Shown here: positions 9,070-18,260 of the stretch, piece after piece | How the letters are laid out: each line of letters begins with the position of its first letter | Numbering within the stretch: the stretch's first letter is position 1 | Assembly (NCBI GenBank): GCA_027073495.1 | Contig: JALSVQ010000017.1 | Span: 1 to 64,000, forward strand | Direction: 5' to 3' | Origin: Flavobacteriaceae bacterium | Lineage (GTDB): Bacteria > Bacteroidota > Bacteroidia > Flavobacteriales > Flavobacteriaceae | DNA length: 64,000 nt | Made by a program: the position numbers and the translations under genes | The notes under the pieces: generated by a model | Database searches by the model: none | Told to the model about the DNA's origin: nothing | Seen by the model: only the letters and a program-made list of their open reading frames with translations

Positions 9070-9558
9070 ATGAAACTAAAATTTTTGACTGTAGTAGCTC
9101 TTGGAGCACTAATGATGACAAGTTGTGGTGGTGATGACAAAAAAGCAGCAAAACCTGCTGAAAAAGCACCAGCTAAACAGGAAGCACCTAAAAAATCAGC
9201 TAAAATAGATTTAACTGCACCAACTCTAGACAACAAAGGGATTGGTAAATTTAAAGATGTAAAAATAGCAGATAAAATAGATGACGCTATGGTTGCCAAA
9301 GGAAAAGAAATTTATAAAACACACTGTACTACTTGTCATAAAATTAAAAAACGCTATATTGGTCCTGCTTTAAAAGGAGCTACTAAAAGACGTTCTGCGG
9401 AGTGGATTATGAATATAATAACAAACTCTAAAGAAATGTTGGAAAAAGACCCTGTAGCCAAAGCTTTAATTGCAGAATATCATGCGCCAATGGCTGAGCA
9501 AAAGCTTAAAGATGAGGAAGTTCGTGCAATTTATGAATACCTTAGAACAAAAAATTAA
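9070..9558 (+). CDS. c-type cytochrome lipoprotein
   Basis: Lipobox MMTSCGG; heme motif CTTCH; distal HAPM as probable Met ligand region. Confidence 0.93.
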   Translation: MKLKFLTVVALGALMMTSCGGDDKKAAKPAEKAPAKQEAPKKSAKIDLTAPTLDNKGIGKFKDVKIADKIDDAMVAKGKEIYKTHCTTCHKIKKRYIGPALKGATKRRSAEWIMNIITNSKEMLEKDPVAKALIAEYHAPMAEQKLKDEEVRAIYEYLRTKN

Positions 9559-9591
9559 TACAAATTTTAACAACAATTAATTTATATCAAA

Positions 9592-11589
9592 ATGAAAACA
9601 ATTTTAAAAAGTATATTTGCTTTTTTGGTAACAGCTACATTTTTAGTGAGTTGTGCACCTACGGAAGCAGGTAAGGAAACAAGAGGAAATGCTAAAGGAG
9701 CTATTTCGGGTTCTGCAGCAGAAAAAACATATGTTGCCCCAGGTAAATATGATTCGCATTATGCATTTATTTCTGGTGGTTTCTCTGGTCAATTAGCTGT
9801 TTATGGTTTGCCTTCTGGTAGATTATTTAGAGTAATACCTGTTTTTTCTCAAGATCCTGAAAAAGGATATGGTTATAATGAAGAAACAAAACCGATGTTA
9901 ATGACTTCTCACGGTTTTGTGCCTTGGGGAGATTCACACCATCCAGACATTTCACAAACTAATGGTACAGTTGATGGACGTTGGGTATTTATCAACGAAA
10001 ACAACACACCACGTATTGCACGTATTTCTCTAAAAACATTTGAAACAGAAGAAATTATTGAGATTCCTAACTCAGCAGGTAACCACTCATCTTCTTTTGT
10101 AACAGAAAATTCAGAATATGTAGTTGCAGGTACACGTTTTGCTGTGCCAATTCCACAACGTGATATATCTATAAAAGATTATAAAGGAAATTTCAAAGCT
10201 TCTTTATCATTCTTAAAAATAGATAAAGAATCAGGTCATATGAATATTGCATTCCAAATTAGAATGCCTGGTTTCAACTATGATTTATCACATCCAGGTC
10301 GTGGAAAATCACACGGATGGTTCTTCTTCTCTACGTATAACACAGAAGAAGCAAATACATTGTTAGAAGTTAATGCATCGCAAAATGATAAAGATTATAT
10401 AGCAGCAATTAACTGGAAAAAAATTGAAGAATATGTAGCTAATGGTGGAGGTAAAAAAGAGCCTGCTCGTTATGCGCATAACCTTTGGAATGATGACGCA
10501 CATTCAGCAACTAGTACTATAGAAAAACAAGTATTAGTAGTTGAGCCTAAAGATGTACCAGGAGCAATATACTTCTTGCCAACAGCAAAATCACCACACG
10601 GTTGTGATGTAGATCCAACAGGAGAATACATTATTGGTAATGGTAAATTGGCTGCAGCAATGACTGTACACTCATTTACTAAAATGCAAAAAGCAATAAA
10701 AGACAAAGCTTTTGATGGTGATGCGTATGGTATTCCAATCATTAAATTTGAAGCGGTAAACTATGGCGTTTTAGACCAACCAGGTTTAGGACCACTACAT
10801 ACTGAGTTTGATACAAGAGGAAATGCATATACAACATTCTTTATCTCTTCTGAGGTTGTAAAATGGAATATAAAAGACCTTAAAGTTATTGACAGACATG
10901 CTGTTTATTACTCAGTAGGTCACTTAATGATACCAGGAGGAAACTCTAGAACACCAGATGATAAATATTTGGTTGCAATGAACAAAATTACCAAAGACCG
11001 TTATTTACCAACTGGTCCTGAAGTGTGTCAATCGGCGCAATTATTTGATATTTCTGGAGAAAAAATGGAATTATTGTTAGATTTCCCTACTATTGGAGAA
11101 CCGCATTATGCAGCAGGTATTGCCGCTGATAAAATAATGGGTAAAACTACAAAAATCTATAAATTAAGTGAAAACAAACATCCTGATGCTGTAAAATCTG
11201 AAGCAGAAACAAAGGTTGTTCGTAAAGGTAATGAAGTACACATCTATATGTCTATGATTCGTTCACACTTCTCACCAGATAATATTGAAGGTGTACGTGC
11301 TGGAGACAAAGTGTTCTTCCATATTACAAACTTAGAGCAAGATTATGATGTGCCACATGGTTTCTCAATGATTGGGGCAAATACTTCTGAATTATTGGTT
11401 ATGCCAGGTAGAACAGCTACTGTAATTTGGGAACCAAAAGAAGTTGGTGTATGGCCATTCTACTGTACAGACTTCTGTTCTGCATTGCACCAAGAAATGC
11501 AAGGATATGTTCGTGTATCAGCTAAAGGTGCAAACACACCTTTAACATACACTTTAGATAGTGATGTACCAGGTGCTGAAGAAGAATAG
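9592..11589 (+). CDS. nosZ: Nitrous oxide reductase, clade II-like (Sec/lipoprotein signal)
   Basis: YGLPSGRLFRVIPVFSQDPEKGYGYNEETKPML...; CuA motif FYCTDFCSALHQEMQGYVRV; lipobox LVSCAP and no twin-arginine motif. Confidence 0.97.
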   Translation: MKTILKSIFAFLVTATFLVSCAPTEAGKETRGNAKGAISGSAAEKTYVAPGKYDSHYAFISGGFSGQLAVYGLPSGRLFRVIPVFSQDPEKGYGYNEETKPMLMTSHGFVPWGDSHHPDISQTNGTVDGRWVFINENNTPRIARISLKTFETEEIIEIPNSAGNHSSSFVTENSEYVVAGTRFAVPIPQRDISIKDYKGNFKASLSFLKIDKESGHMNIAFQIRMPGFNYDLSHPGRGKSHGWFFFSTYNTEEANTLLEVNASQNDKDYIAAINWKKIEEYVANGGGKKEPARYAHNLWNDDAHSATSTIEKQVLVVEPKDVPGAIYFLPTAKSPHGCDVDPTGEYIIGNGKLAAAMTVHSFTKMQKAIKDKAFDGDAYGIPIIKFEAVNYGVLDQPGLGPLHTEFDTRGNAYTTFFISSEVVKWNIKDLKVIDRHAVYYSVGHLMIPGGNSRTPDDKYLVAMNKITKDRYLPTGPEVCQSAQLFDISGEKMELLLDFPTIGEPHYAAGIAADKIMGKTTKIYKLSENKHPDAVKSEAETKVVRKGNEVHIYMSMIRSHFSPDNIEGVRAGDKVFFHITNLEQDYDVPHGFSMIGANTSELLVMPGRTATVIWEPKEVGVWPFYCTDFCSALHQEMQGYVRVSAKGANTPLTYTLDSDVPGAEEE

Positions 11590-11617
11590 TATCTTAAATT
11601 AGTATAAAAATTCAATT

Positions 11618-11651
11618 AGCGGGTAATTAAGAATTGATTACCCGCTTTTTT
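11618..11651 (+). terminator. Intrinsic terminator after nosZ
   Basis: agcgggtaat-N9-attacccgct followed by T-run. Confidence 0.9.
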
Positions 11652-11729
11652 AATACTGATATTTATCATTTTTTACAAATAAACTATTGATAATTAATAT
11701 TTTATATAAAATACTTTTTACTGTTTTAT

Positions 11730-11774
11730 GTAACAAACATTACCTTAATAATAGGTCGAAAAATTGTAAATTTG
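11730..11774 (+). promoter_or_regulatory. Candidate FNR/CRP-like dyad gTAACaaacATTAc (11730-11743) plus -7 TAAATTTG (11767-11774)
   Basis: TAAC-N4-ATTA dyad centred 30.5 bp before a consensus -7 element. Confidence 0.45.
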
Positions 11775-11812
11775 TAGTACTAAATTAAAAGAAACAAATA
11801 AAAAATTATATC

Positions 11813-12433
11813 ATGAAAAAATCACAACTATTAATGTTTGTAGGTGCTTTATTGTTAGGCGCATTATATCTATTTCCTTTATGGAAAATCACTTTGATTG
11901 CACCACAATATCCAGAACCACTAGGTTTAAATATTCATATTACACACCTATCAGATGGTGTGCAGTATAATGATGTTAAAAACATTGACTTATTGAACCA
12001 TTATATTGGTATGGCACATCTTCCAACAGAAGAAAATGTAGCAAAAAAAGAAGTAAAACCATTTATTGAGTTTACTATTTTTCCTATCGTTATAGGTGTT
12101 ATGATTGCTTTAGGTATTCTTGTGGCATTCAAAGGAAATAAAAAATGGTATCTGTATTGGCTTATCATTATGATTTTGCTCGGTATAGCAGGGCTTACCG
12201 ATTTCTATCTGTGGTTAGATACGTATGGACATAATCTTGACCCTAATGCTATTCTGAAAATTACCGATAAAGTAACAGGAAAACCAATGGGATATCAACC
12301 GCCGTTCTTTGGTTACAAAAAGCTTTTAAACTTTGAAGTATATTCATATCCAGCACTAGGAGCCTATTTTATTGCTGCAGGTATGGCACTTTCTTTCTTA
12401 GCTTTTATAACGGGAAAAAAAGAAACAAAATAA
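11813..12433 (+). CDS. Four-TM membrane protein of nos cluster, NosB-like by position
   Basis: Four predicted TM helices; lies directly downstream of nosZ as nosB does in clade II clusters. Confidence 0.65.
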   Translation: MKKSQLLMFVGALLLGALYLFPLWKITLIAPQYPEPLGLNIHITHLSDGVQYNDVKNIDLLNHYIGMAHLPTEENVAKKEVKPFIEFTIFPIVIGVMIALGILVAFKGNKKWYLYWLIIMILLGIAGLTDFYLWLDTYGHNLDPNAILKITDKVTGKPMGYQPPFFGYKKLLNFEVYSYPALGAYFIAAGMALSFLAFITGKKETK

Positions 12434-12453
12434 CACTAAATTTTTCAAATAAT

Positions 12454-12491
12454 AACGAGTATTTTTTTAACTAAGAATACTCGTTTTTTTT
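12454..12491 (+). terminator. Intrinsic terminator (aacgagtatt ... aatactcgtt + T-run)
   Basis: Perfect 10-bp stem followed by T8; abuts the next -7 element. Confidence 0.88.
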
Positions 12492-12492
12492 G

Positions 12493-12500
12493 TATCTTTG
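12493..12500 (+). promoter_or_regulatory. Predicted -7 element TATCTTTG for nosLDFY
   Basis: Matches TAnnTTTG, 21 bp before the nosL ATG. Confidence 0.55.
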
Positions 12501-12520
12501 ATGTACAAATAAAAAATCTT

Positions 12521-12964
12521 ATGAAAACTACATATAAAGTACTTTTGCTACTAGCAGTAAGTCTATTTTTTACAGCTTGTGGTATAGAGCCAAAGCCCCT
12601 AGCTTATGGAGATGATCACTGTTCACTCTGCGATATGACTGTGGTAGACAAGACGCATGCGGCTGAATATACAACCAAAAAAGGAAAGTCTTTTCCTTTT
12701 GATGCTGTAGAATGTTTGGTTTGGAAAATCAATAAAACACATAACGAAGATGAACTTGCGTTTATACTTGTAGCAGATTATCTGCACCCTGGGAAACTTA
12801 TCAATGCAAAAGATGCAACGTATCTTATTTCTGAAGGTATTCAAAGCCCTATGGGAGCCAATCTTTCTGCTTTTGCTACAAAAGAAGCAGCGCAAGCAAA
12901 ACAAAAAGAATTTAAAGGTGACCTGTTTAATTGGGAACAGTTAAAAAACCATTTAAAAAAATAA
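12521..12964 (+). CDS. nosL: NosL copper chaperone lipoprotein
   Basis: Lipobox FFTACG; copper motif CSLCDM; in nos cluster. Confidence 0.93.
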   Translation: MKTTYKVLLLLAVSLFFTACGIEPKPLAYGDDHCSLCDMTVVDKTHAAEYTTKKGKSFPFDAVECLVWKINKTHNEDELAFILVADYLHPGKLINAKDATYLISEGIQSPMGANLSAFATKEAAQAKQKEFKGDLFNWEQLKNHLKK

Positions 12965-12965
12965 T

Positions 12966-14234
12966 ATGCGTTATCTTTTAGGTCTTTTTTTATTGTTTAG
13001 CTTTCAGCTTCAAGCAAAAACCATTACTGTTTGTAGTACTTGCAAGGTAAAAACTGTTGCAGCAGGTGTTGCCTTGGCAGCAGATGGTGATACCGTATTG
13101 GTCAAAGCTGGTCTATACAAAGAAACCAACATAGAAATAACCAAAGCCATTAAAATCATAGGCGAAGGGTTTCCTGTATTGGATGCTGAAGGAAAGAAAG
13201 CAAATATTTTTCATAGTGAAAACACAGCAGGTTTCACCATATCAGGTTTTAAGTTTATTAATGTTGGTATGAGTTATACCAAAGAAATAGCAGCTGTTTT
13301 TACCTATCGTTGTGATGATTTTACGATAAGTAATAATAAAGTAGATATGTGCTTTTATGCATTTATGATGCAACGTGCTAATTCTTCACAGCTTATCAAT
13401 AACAAAATTCACGGTAAGGCTGTAAAAGAAACAACTTCTGGTAATGGTATTCACCTTTGGAAATGCGATGATATGAATATTATTGGCAATGTAGTAGATG
13501 GCATGCGTGACGGTATTTATTTGGAACACGTGACCTGCAGTTTGATTACTAACAATATAAGTAAAAACAATGTACGCTACGGTTTGCATTTTATGTTTTC
13601 TGATAATAATGATTATTATGACAATGAATTTATGCGTAGTGGTGCCGGTGTAGCTGTGATGTTCTCAAAGCATATCACCATGAGAAACAATCTGTTTCAC
13701 CTCAATTGGGGAACTGCCTCTTATGGTTTGTTACTCAAAGAAATATACGATGGCTTTATTTATGACAATATATTTGATCAAAACACCATTGGTATTAATA
13801 TTGATGGTTGTAACCGTATTAATTATAACAATAATAAATTTATAAAAAATGGTTGGGCATTAAAATTTACAGGAGGATGCTATACCAATATTTTTAATAC
13901 CAATGATTTTATGTCTAATGCCTTTGATTTATCCTATAATAGTCATTTAAATGATAATGAATTTAAATACAATTACTGGAGTGAATATACTGGTTATGAT
14001 TTGGATAGAGACGGTATTGGTGATGTGCCATTTCGTCCTGTAAAATTATTCTCTTATGTAGTGAATAAAACACCAGAAAGTTTGATATTACTCAGCAGTT
14101 TGTTTGTAACGATTATTAATTTTTCGGAGAAAGTTTCGCCTGTATTTACCCCAGACAATTTAAAAGATGCTACGCCAATGATGAAACCAGTAGTTAGTAT
14201 AATAAAACCTTCAAACAAAGATTTGACCCAATGA
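12966..14234 (+). CDS. nosD: NosD periplasmic copper-processing beta-helix protein
   Basis: Signal peptide, CASH/parallel beta-helix repeats, NYWSEYTGYDLDRDGIGDVPFRP motif. Confidence 0.95.
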   Translation: MRYLLGLFLLFSFQLQAKTITVCSTCKVKTVAAGVALAADGDTVLVKAGLYKETNIEITKAIKIIGEGFPVLDAEGKKANIFHSENTAGFTISGFKFINVGMSYTKEIAAVFTYRCDDFTISNNKVDMCFYAFMMQRANSSQLINNKIHGKAVKETTSGNGIHLWKCDDMNIIGNVVDGMRDGIYLEHVTCSLITNNISKNNVRYGLHFMFSDNNDYYDNEFMRSGAGVAVMFSKHITMRNNLFHLNWGTASYGLLLKEIYDGFIYDNIFDQNTIGINIDGCNRINYNNNKFIKNGWALKFTGGCYTNIFNTNDFMSNAFDLSYNSHLNDNEFKYNYWSEYTGYDLDRDGIGDVPFRPVKLFSYVVNKTPESLILLSSLFVTIINFSEKVSPVFTPDNLKDATPMMKPVVSIIKPSNKDLTQ

Positions 14235-14938
14235 TTCAAATAGAAAAATTACATAAGAAATTTGGAAAACTTACCGTTTTAGATGGTTTGGATTTAACAA
14301 TACAAAAAGGCGGAATATTTGCCATTTTAGGACCTAATGGTTCGGGTAAAACTACTTTAATAAAATGCTTACTAGGGATGGTAGTTCCAGATAAAGGAAA
14401 TATCATTTTAGATGGCAAACCCATTTTAAAACAATGGAAATACCGTAATGATTTAAACTATTTACCACAAATAGCCAATTTTCCTGTTAACCTTAGCGTT
14501 AAAGAATTGATAGCTATGGTCAAAAATTTACGACCAAAAGCTTCCAATGAGCAAGAATTAATAGATTTGTTTGGACTCAACCCTTTTATGAAAAAGAAAT
14601 TGGGAAATCTCTCTGGAGGAACCAAACAAAAGGTCAATTTGGTACTTACCTTTATGTTTGATAGTGATTTAATCATTCTCGATGAACCAACAACAGGACT
14701 TGATCCTATAGCGCTTATCTATTTAAAAGAATTGATAGCCAAAGAAAAAGCCAAAGGGAAAACCATATTAATCACCACACACATTATGAGTTTGGTCGAT
14801 CAAATGGCAGATGAAATTGTATTTTTATTAGACGGAAAAATCTATTTCAAAGGGAGCGTATCAGCACTCAAAACACAAACAGAACAAGACAGTTTAGAAC
14901 ATGCCATAGCGCATTTAATCTCAAAACAATATGCTTAA
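14231..14938 (+). CDS. nosF: NosF ABC transporter ATP-binding protein
   Basis: Walker A GPNGSGKTT, signature LSGGTKQKV, Walker B LIILDEPTTGLDP; overlaps nosD and nosY. Confidence 0.94.
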   Translation: MIQIEKLHKKFGKLTVLDGLDLTIQKGGIFAILGPNGSGKTTLIKCLLGMVVPDKGNIILDGKPILKQWKYRNDLNYLPQIANFPVNLSVKELIAMVKNLRPKASNEQELIDLFGLNPFMKKKLGNLSGGTKQKVNLVLTFMFDSDLIILDEPTTGLDPIALIYLKELIAKEKAKGKTILITTHIMSLVDQMADEIVFLLDGKIYFKGSVSALKTQTEQDSLEHAIAHLISKQYA

Positions 14939-15713
14939 AATATTAAAATACAGTATTTACGATCTTTTACGTAGTAGATGGAGTTATGTTTACTTTTTCT
15001 TCTACCTTATCTTGGGTTTTGTATTGTTCTTTTTGAACAATAATCTAGACAAAGCCATTACGACCATAATGAACATCATCGTGATTCTCACGCCGCTTAT
15101 CGGGACTATTTTTGGAGTGATGTATTACTATAATTCCAAAGAATTTACAGAACTACTATTGGCGCAACCCATTAAACGAAGTACTATTTTTATGGGACAA
15201 TATTTAGGAATTTCTTTATCACTAACCTTGAGTTTGGTATTGGGACTTGGTATTCCTTTTGCTTTGTATGGTTTGTTCCGTTCAGCTGCTATATTTGACT
15301 TTAGCTTACTGCTACTCGTTGGTTTTTTCTTAAACTTTATCTTTGTAGCATTAGCCTTTAATATAGCTATTACGGTAGATAATAAAATAAAGGGCTTTGG
15401 TTATGCTATCTTGATGTGGTTATTTTTTGCTGTAATCTATGATGGTATTTTTATGATTACTCAAAATATTTATAATGAATATCCAATTGATAAATTTTCA
15501 TTGGCAGCCACTATGATTAACCCTATAGATTTATCTCGTATTTTGATAATGCTAAAGCTTAATTTGTCGGCATTACTAGGTTATACTGGCGCTATTTTTA
15601 AACAGTTTTTTGGAAGTAACCTTGGATTTTTTATATCTATGGCAGTACTCATACTTTGGATTGTACTTCCTGTACTGCGTATGCGCGTAAAGTTAAAAAA
15701 GAAAGATTTTTAA
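14931..15713 (+). CDS. nosY: NosY ABC-2 type permease
   Basis: Six-TM ABC-2 permease immediately after nosF. Confidence 0.92.
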   Translation: MLKILKYSIYDLLRSRWSYVYFFFYLILGFVLFFLNNNLDKAITTIMNIIVILTPLIGTIFGVMYYYNSKEFTELLLAQPIKRSTIFMGQYLGISLSLTLSLVLGLGIPFALYGLFRSAAIFDFSLLLLVGFFLNFIFVALAFNIAITVDNKIKGFGYAILMWLFFAVIYDGIFMITQNIYNEYPIDKFSLAATMINPIDLSRILIMLKLNLSALLGYTGAIFKQFFGSNLGFFISMAVLILWIVLPVLRMRVKLKKKDF

Positions 15714-15715
15714 TT

Positions 15716-15751
15716 ATCATTTCCGTACGAAGGGAGAAATCTCATGATTGA
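15716..15751 (-). repeat. Dispersed intergenic repeat copy (gagatttctcccttcgtacggaaatgat)
   Basis: Resembles the elements at 41554 and 61542 (agatttctc...ttcg...gaaatga). Confidence 0.55.
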
Positions 15752-15769
15752 AAATAAAACAGGTAGCTT

Positions 15770-16588
15770 TTATTTTTTACCTATATTTATTACGCCACCA
15801 AATACAATATTCCATTGCGAAAACATAAAATGTTGTTTGGCAATATCTGACGCATCCATTGTGGTGCGTATACTAGGCATATTGATATAGCCTGTTTTAA
15901 ATTCACTTTGAACAAATAGTTTTTTGTTAAATGTAATACGTCCAGCGGTGAGGATGCTCAAGCCATATCCAGCAAGATGAAACTCATCATAGCGAGGTTT
16001 GTTTATTAAAGTAGTGTTTGTTCTTGGATACAAAAAACCTAAACCAGCACCTCCAATAAGATCAAAATCAAATTTTTTGATTTGGTACAAATTATAGGTG
16101 TAGCGCATTTCGGCATTAATATAGTTTAAGCCGTCAGTATGCTCAAAAAAGAGAAAATCATCTGTAATTACAATAGGATCATTGGCATATGTATTATCAT
16201 AAACGGTTCCTGTTCCTGCTATAGTTCCATTTATTTTTACGGTTTGATTGCGTGCTACTACGTACTTCATATGATCTACTCCTATAGAAACATCCCATTT
16301 ATCATCCAAATAATAACCTAATCGGAAGTTGTATTGTGGAATAGTCATACGCAGAGGATTAAAATAGGGGTCAATACCAAATTGAGACTGACGGTCATTT
16401 CCTACTACATCTTGCAATGTAAAATTGTAAGTATCACCTTTGAATTGAATGTCTGATTTAGCATATTTACTACCATTCCATCCCCAATAAAAATAAAACT
16501 TTCCTTTTCGTGTATTGCTGGTTTCTTCTTGTCCAAAACTAGTTAAATGGAACGCTAATAATAGACTTAATAAAAATATTTTTTTCAT
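15770..16588 (-). CDS. Secreted outer-membrane beta-barrel-like protein
   Basis: Signal peptide; alternating aromatic beta strands (YNFRLGYYLDDKWDVSIGVDHMKY). Confidence 0.65.
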   Translation of the reverse strand: MKKIFLLSLLLAFHLTSFGQEETSNTRKGKFYFYWGWNGSKYAKSDIQFKGDTYNFTLQDVVGNDRQSQFGIDPYFNPLRMTIPQYNFRLGYYLDDKWDVSIGVDHMKYVVARNQTVKINGTIAGTGTVYDNTYANDPIVITDDFLFFEHTDGLNYINAEMRYTYNLYQIKKFDFDLIGGAGLGFLYPRTNTTLINKPRYDEFHLAGYGLSILTAGRITFNKKLFVQSEFKTGYINMPSIRTTMDASDIAKQHFMFSQWNIVFGGVINIGKK

Positions 16589-16599
16589 TTTGATGTGTT

Positions 16600-17145
16600 T
16601 TAATTCTGTTTTAATTTATTGATTTTACTAAAAATATCCCATAGCACTACACCGCAGCTTACTGAAATATTAAGCGAGTGTTTTGTGCCTATTTGAGGTA
16701 TTTCAATAACGGCATCGCACATAGAAACTATTTCTTGCTGGACGCCTTTAACTTCGTTACCCATTACTATGGCATATTTTTGCTGTTTTTTAGGCGAAAA
16801 TGTGTCGAGCATTATACTGTTTTCAGCCTGTTCAATTGCAAGGCAAGTGATGTCTTGCTCTTGTAGTTTCTCGATCACGGTTTTAGTGTCTGCTGCATAT
16901 TCCCAAGCAACAGTATCTGTAGCTCCCAAAGCTGTTTTGTGAATATCTTTATGTGGAGGTTGTGCTGTAATACCACAAAGATATATTTTTTCTATGCGGA
17001 AAGCATCTGAAGTACGAAATACAGAACCGATATTGTTTAGACTGCGTATATTGTCTAAAACAACTAGTATTGGTGTTTTTTTACTGGCTTTAAATTCGGC
17101 AATCGTTTGCCTTTTGAGTTCACTGTTTTTTAATTTTCGATGCAT
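16600..17145 (-). CDS. TrmH/SpoU family RNA methyltransferase
   Basis: LDNIRSLNNIGSVFRTSDAF; IVMGNEVKGV; IPQIGTKHSLNISVSCGVVLW (SPOUT motifs). Confidence 0.95.
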   Translation of the reverse strand: MHRKLKNSELKRQTIAEFKASKKTPILVVLDNIRSLNNIGSVFRTSDAFRIEKIYLCGITAQPPHKDIHKTALGATDTVAWEYAADTKTVIEKLQEQDITCLAIEQAENSIMLDTFSPKKQQKYAIVMGNEVKGVQQEIVSMCDAVIEIPQIGTKHSLNISVSCGVVLWDIFSKINKLKQN

Positions 17146-17195
17146 TGTGCAAAGATATTATTTAAAAAGATGCTTCACAATAATTTTAAATAAAT

Positions 17196-17226
17196 AAAGC
17201 GCCAAAAATAATTTTTGACGCTTTTT
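17196..17226 (-). terminator. Hairpin terminator
   Basis: aaagcgccaaaaataatttttgacgcttttt. Confidence 0.6.
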
Positions 17227-17240
17227 ATATTTTTTGTTGA

Positions 17241-17729
17241 TTATTTAAATGTATAGCGTATTGCTACACCACCATTGATATGAAATCCATCATAAAAATC
17301 TCCAAAAGCAAATTCAGGTCTAGCATCTATAGATATAAGAATAGGAGAATCAAATTTATATTCTAAACCAACAGTTCCTCCTGCTACAATGTAAGTACCA
17401 CTATCGTTATAATCATAGTAACTATAATAGTATTTAGAGTCATATTTCCAAATACCAACACCACCACCAGCTCCATAAAACCAATTCATTTTATCTACAG
17501 ATTCAAAATTAAGAACTTTTTGATAATATGCATCTATTTTTATATCACTATATGTACTATATCCTCTCCACGAAACGCCTAATTCAATACGGCTTGAAGT
17601 ATCGAGTTTCTTTTGGTATGACGCGCCATAATAATTACCCAAACGTAAACCTATGGTATTATCTGCAATTTCCTGTGCATTAGTAAGTGTTGCTACTAAT
17701 AGAACTAAAACTAAAATTCCTTTTTTCAT
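17241..17729 (-). CDS. Outer-membrane beta-barrel-like protein
   Basis: Signal peptide, Gly/aromatic barrel strands, C-terminal AIRYTFK. Confidence 0.65.
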   Translation of the reverse strand: MKKGILVLVLLVATLTNAQEIADNTIGLRLGNYYGASYQKKLDTSSRIELGVSWRGYSTYSDIKIDAYYQKVLNFESVDKMNWFYGAGGGVGIWKYDSKYYYSYYDYNDSGTYIVAGGTVGLEYKFDSPILISIDARPEFAFGDFYDGFHINGGVAIRYTFK

Positions 17730-17804
17730 TATTTTTTTTTTTGATTTATAGAAACAAAGATATAAATTTTAATCAATAAACTGGTATTTTTAATTAAAGT
17801 AGCT

Positions 17805-18122
17805 TGTGATAAAGCGTACGCTCCCTATTCAAAGTTTAAAGTAGGTGTGGCATTATTATTAGAAAAAGGCAAAATAATATTGGGTAACAATCAAGAAAAT
17901 GCTGCTTACCCTTCAGGAATGTGCGCAGAGCGTGTAGCCATTTGGAAAGCGCATTCCGATTTTCCAGATGTCAAAATGGTTAAAATGGCACTAACCATAA
18001 AATCAGAGAAACAAGTGATTAAATCACCCGTTCCTCCTTGTGGTGCTTGCAGACAATCCATTGCTGAATACGAAGTGAAACAAAAAAGCCCTATAGTCAA
18101 TTTATTCTCGAATATTGGCTAA
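17805..18122 (+). pseudogene. cdd: Cytidine deaminase fragment lacking N- and C-termini
   Basis: In-frame DKAYAPYSKFKVGVALLLEKGKIILGNNQENAAYPSGMCAERVAIWKAH...PVPPCGACRQSIAEYEVKQKSPI, then unrelated tail VNLFSNIG and stop; no start codon upstream before an in-frame TAA. Confidence 0.8.
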
Positions 18123-18260
18123 TTTTTATTTTAATATGTTATTCAAATAAATTCAAACAAGGACTAGACCCCATTTCAACCCTATCACAACTTGTTTTTC
18201 TCATTTTTATTAAGATGTTTGTCGTCCTGAATAACAGGAATAACTTTAAATAATTTTAGA

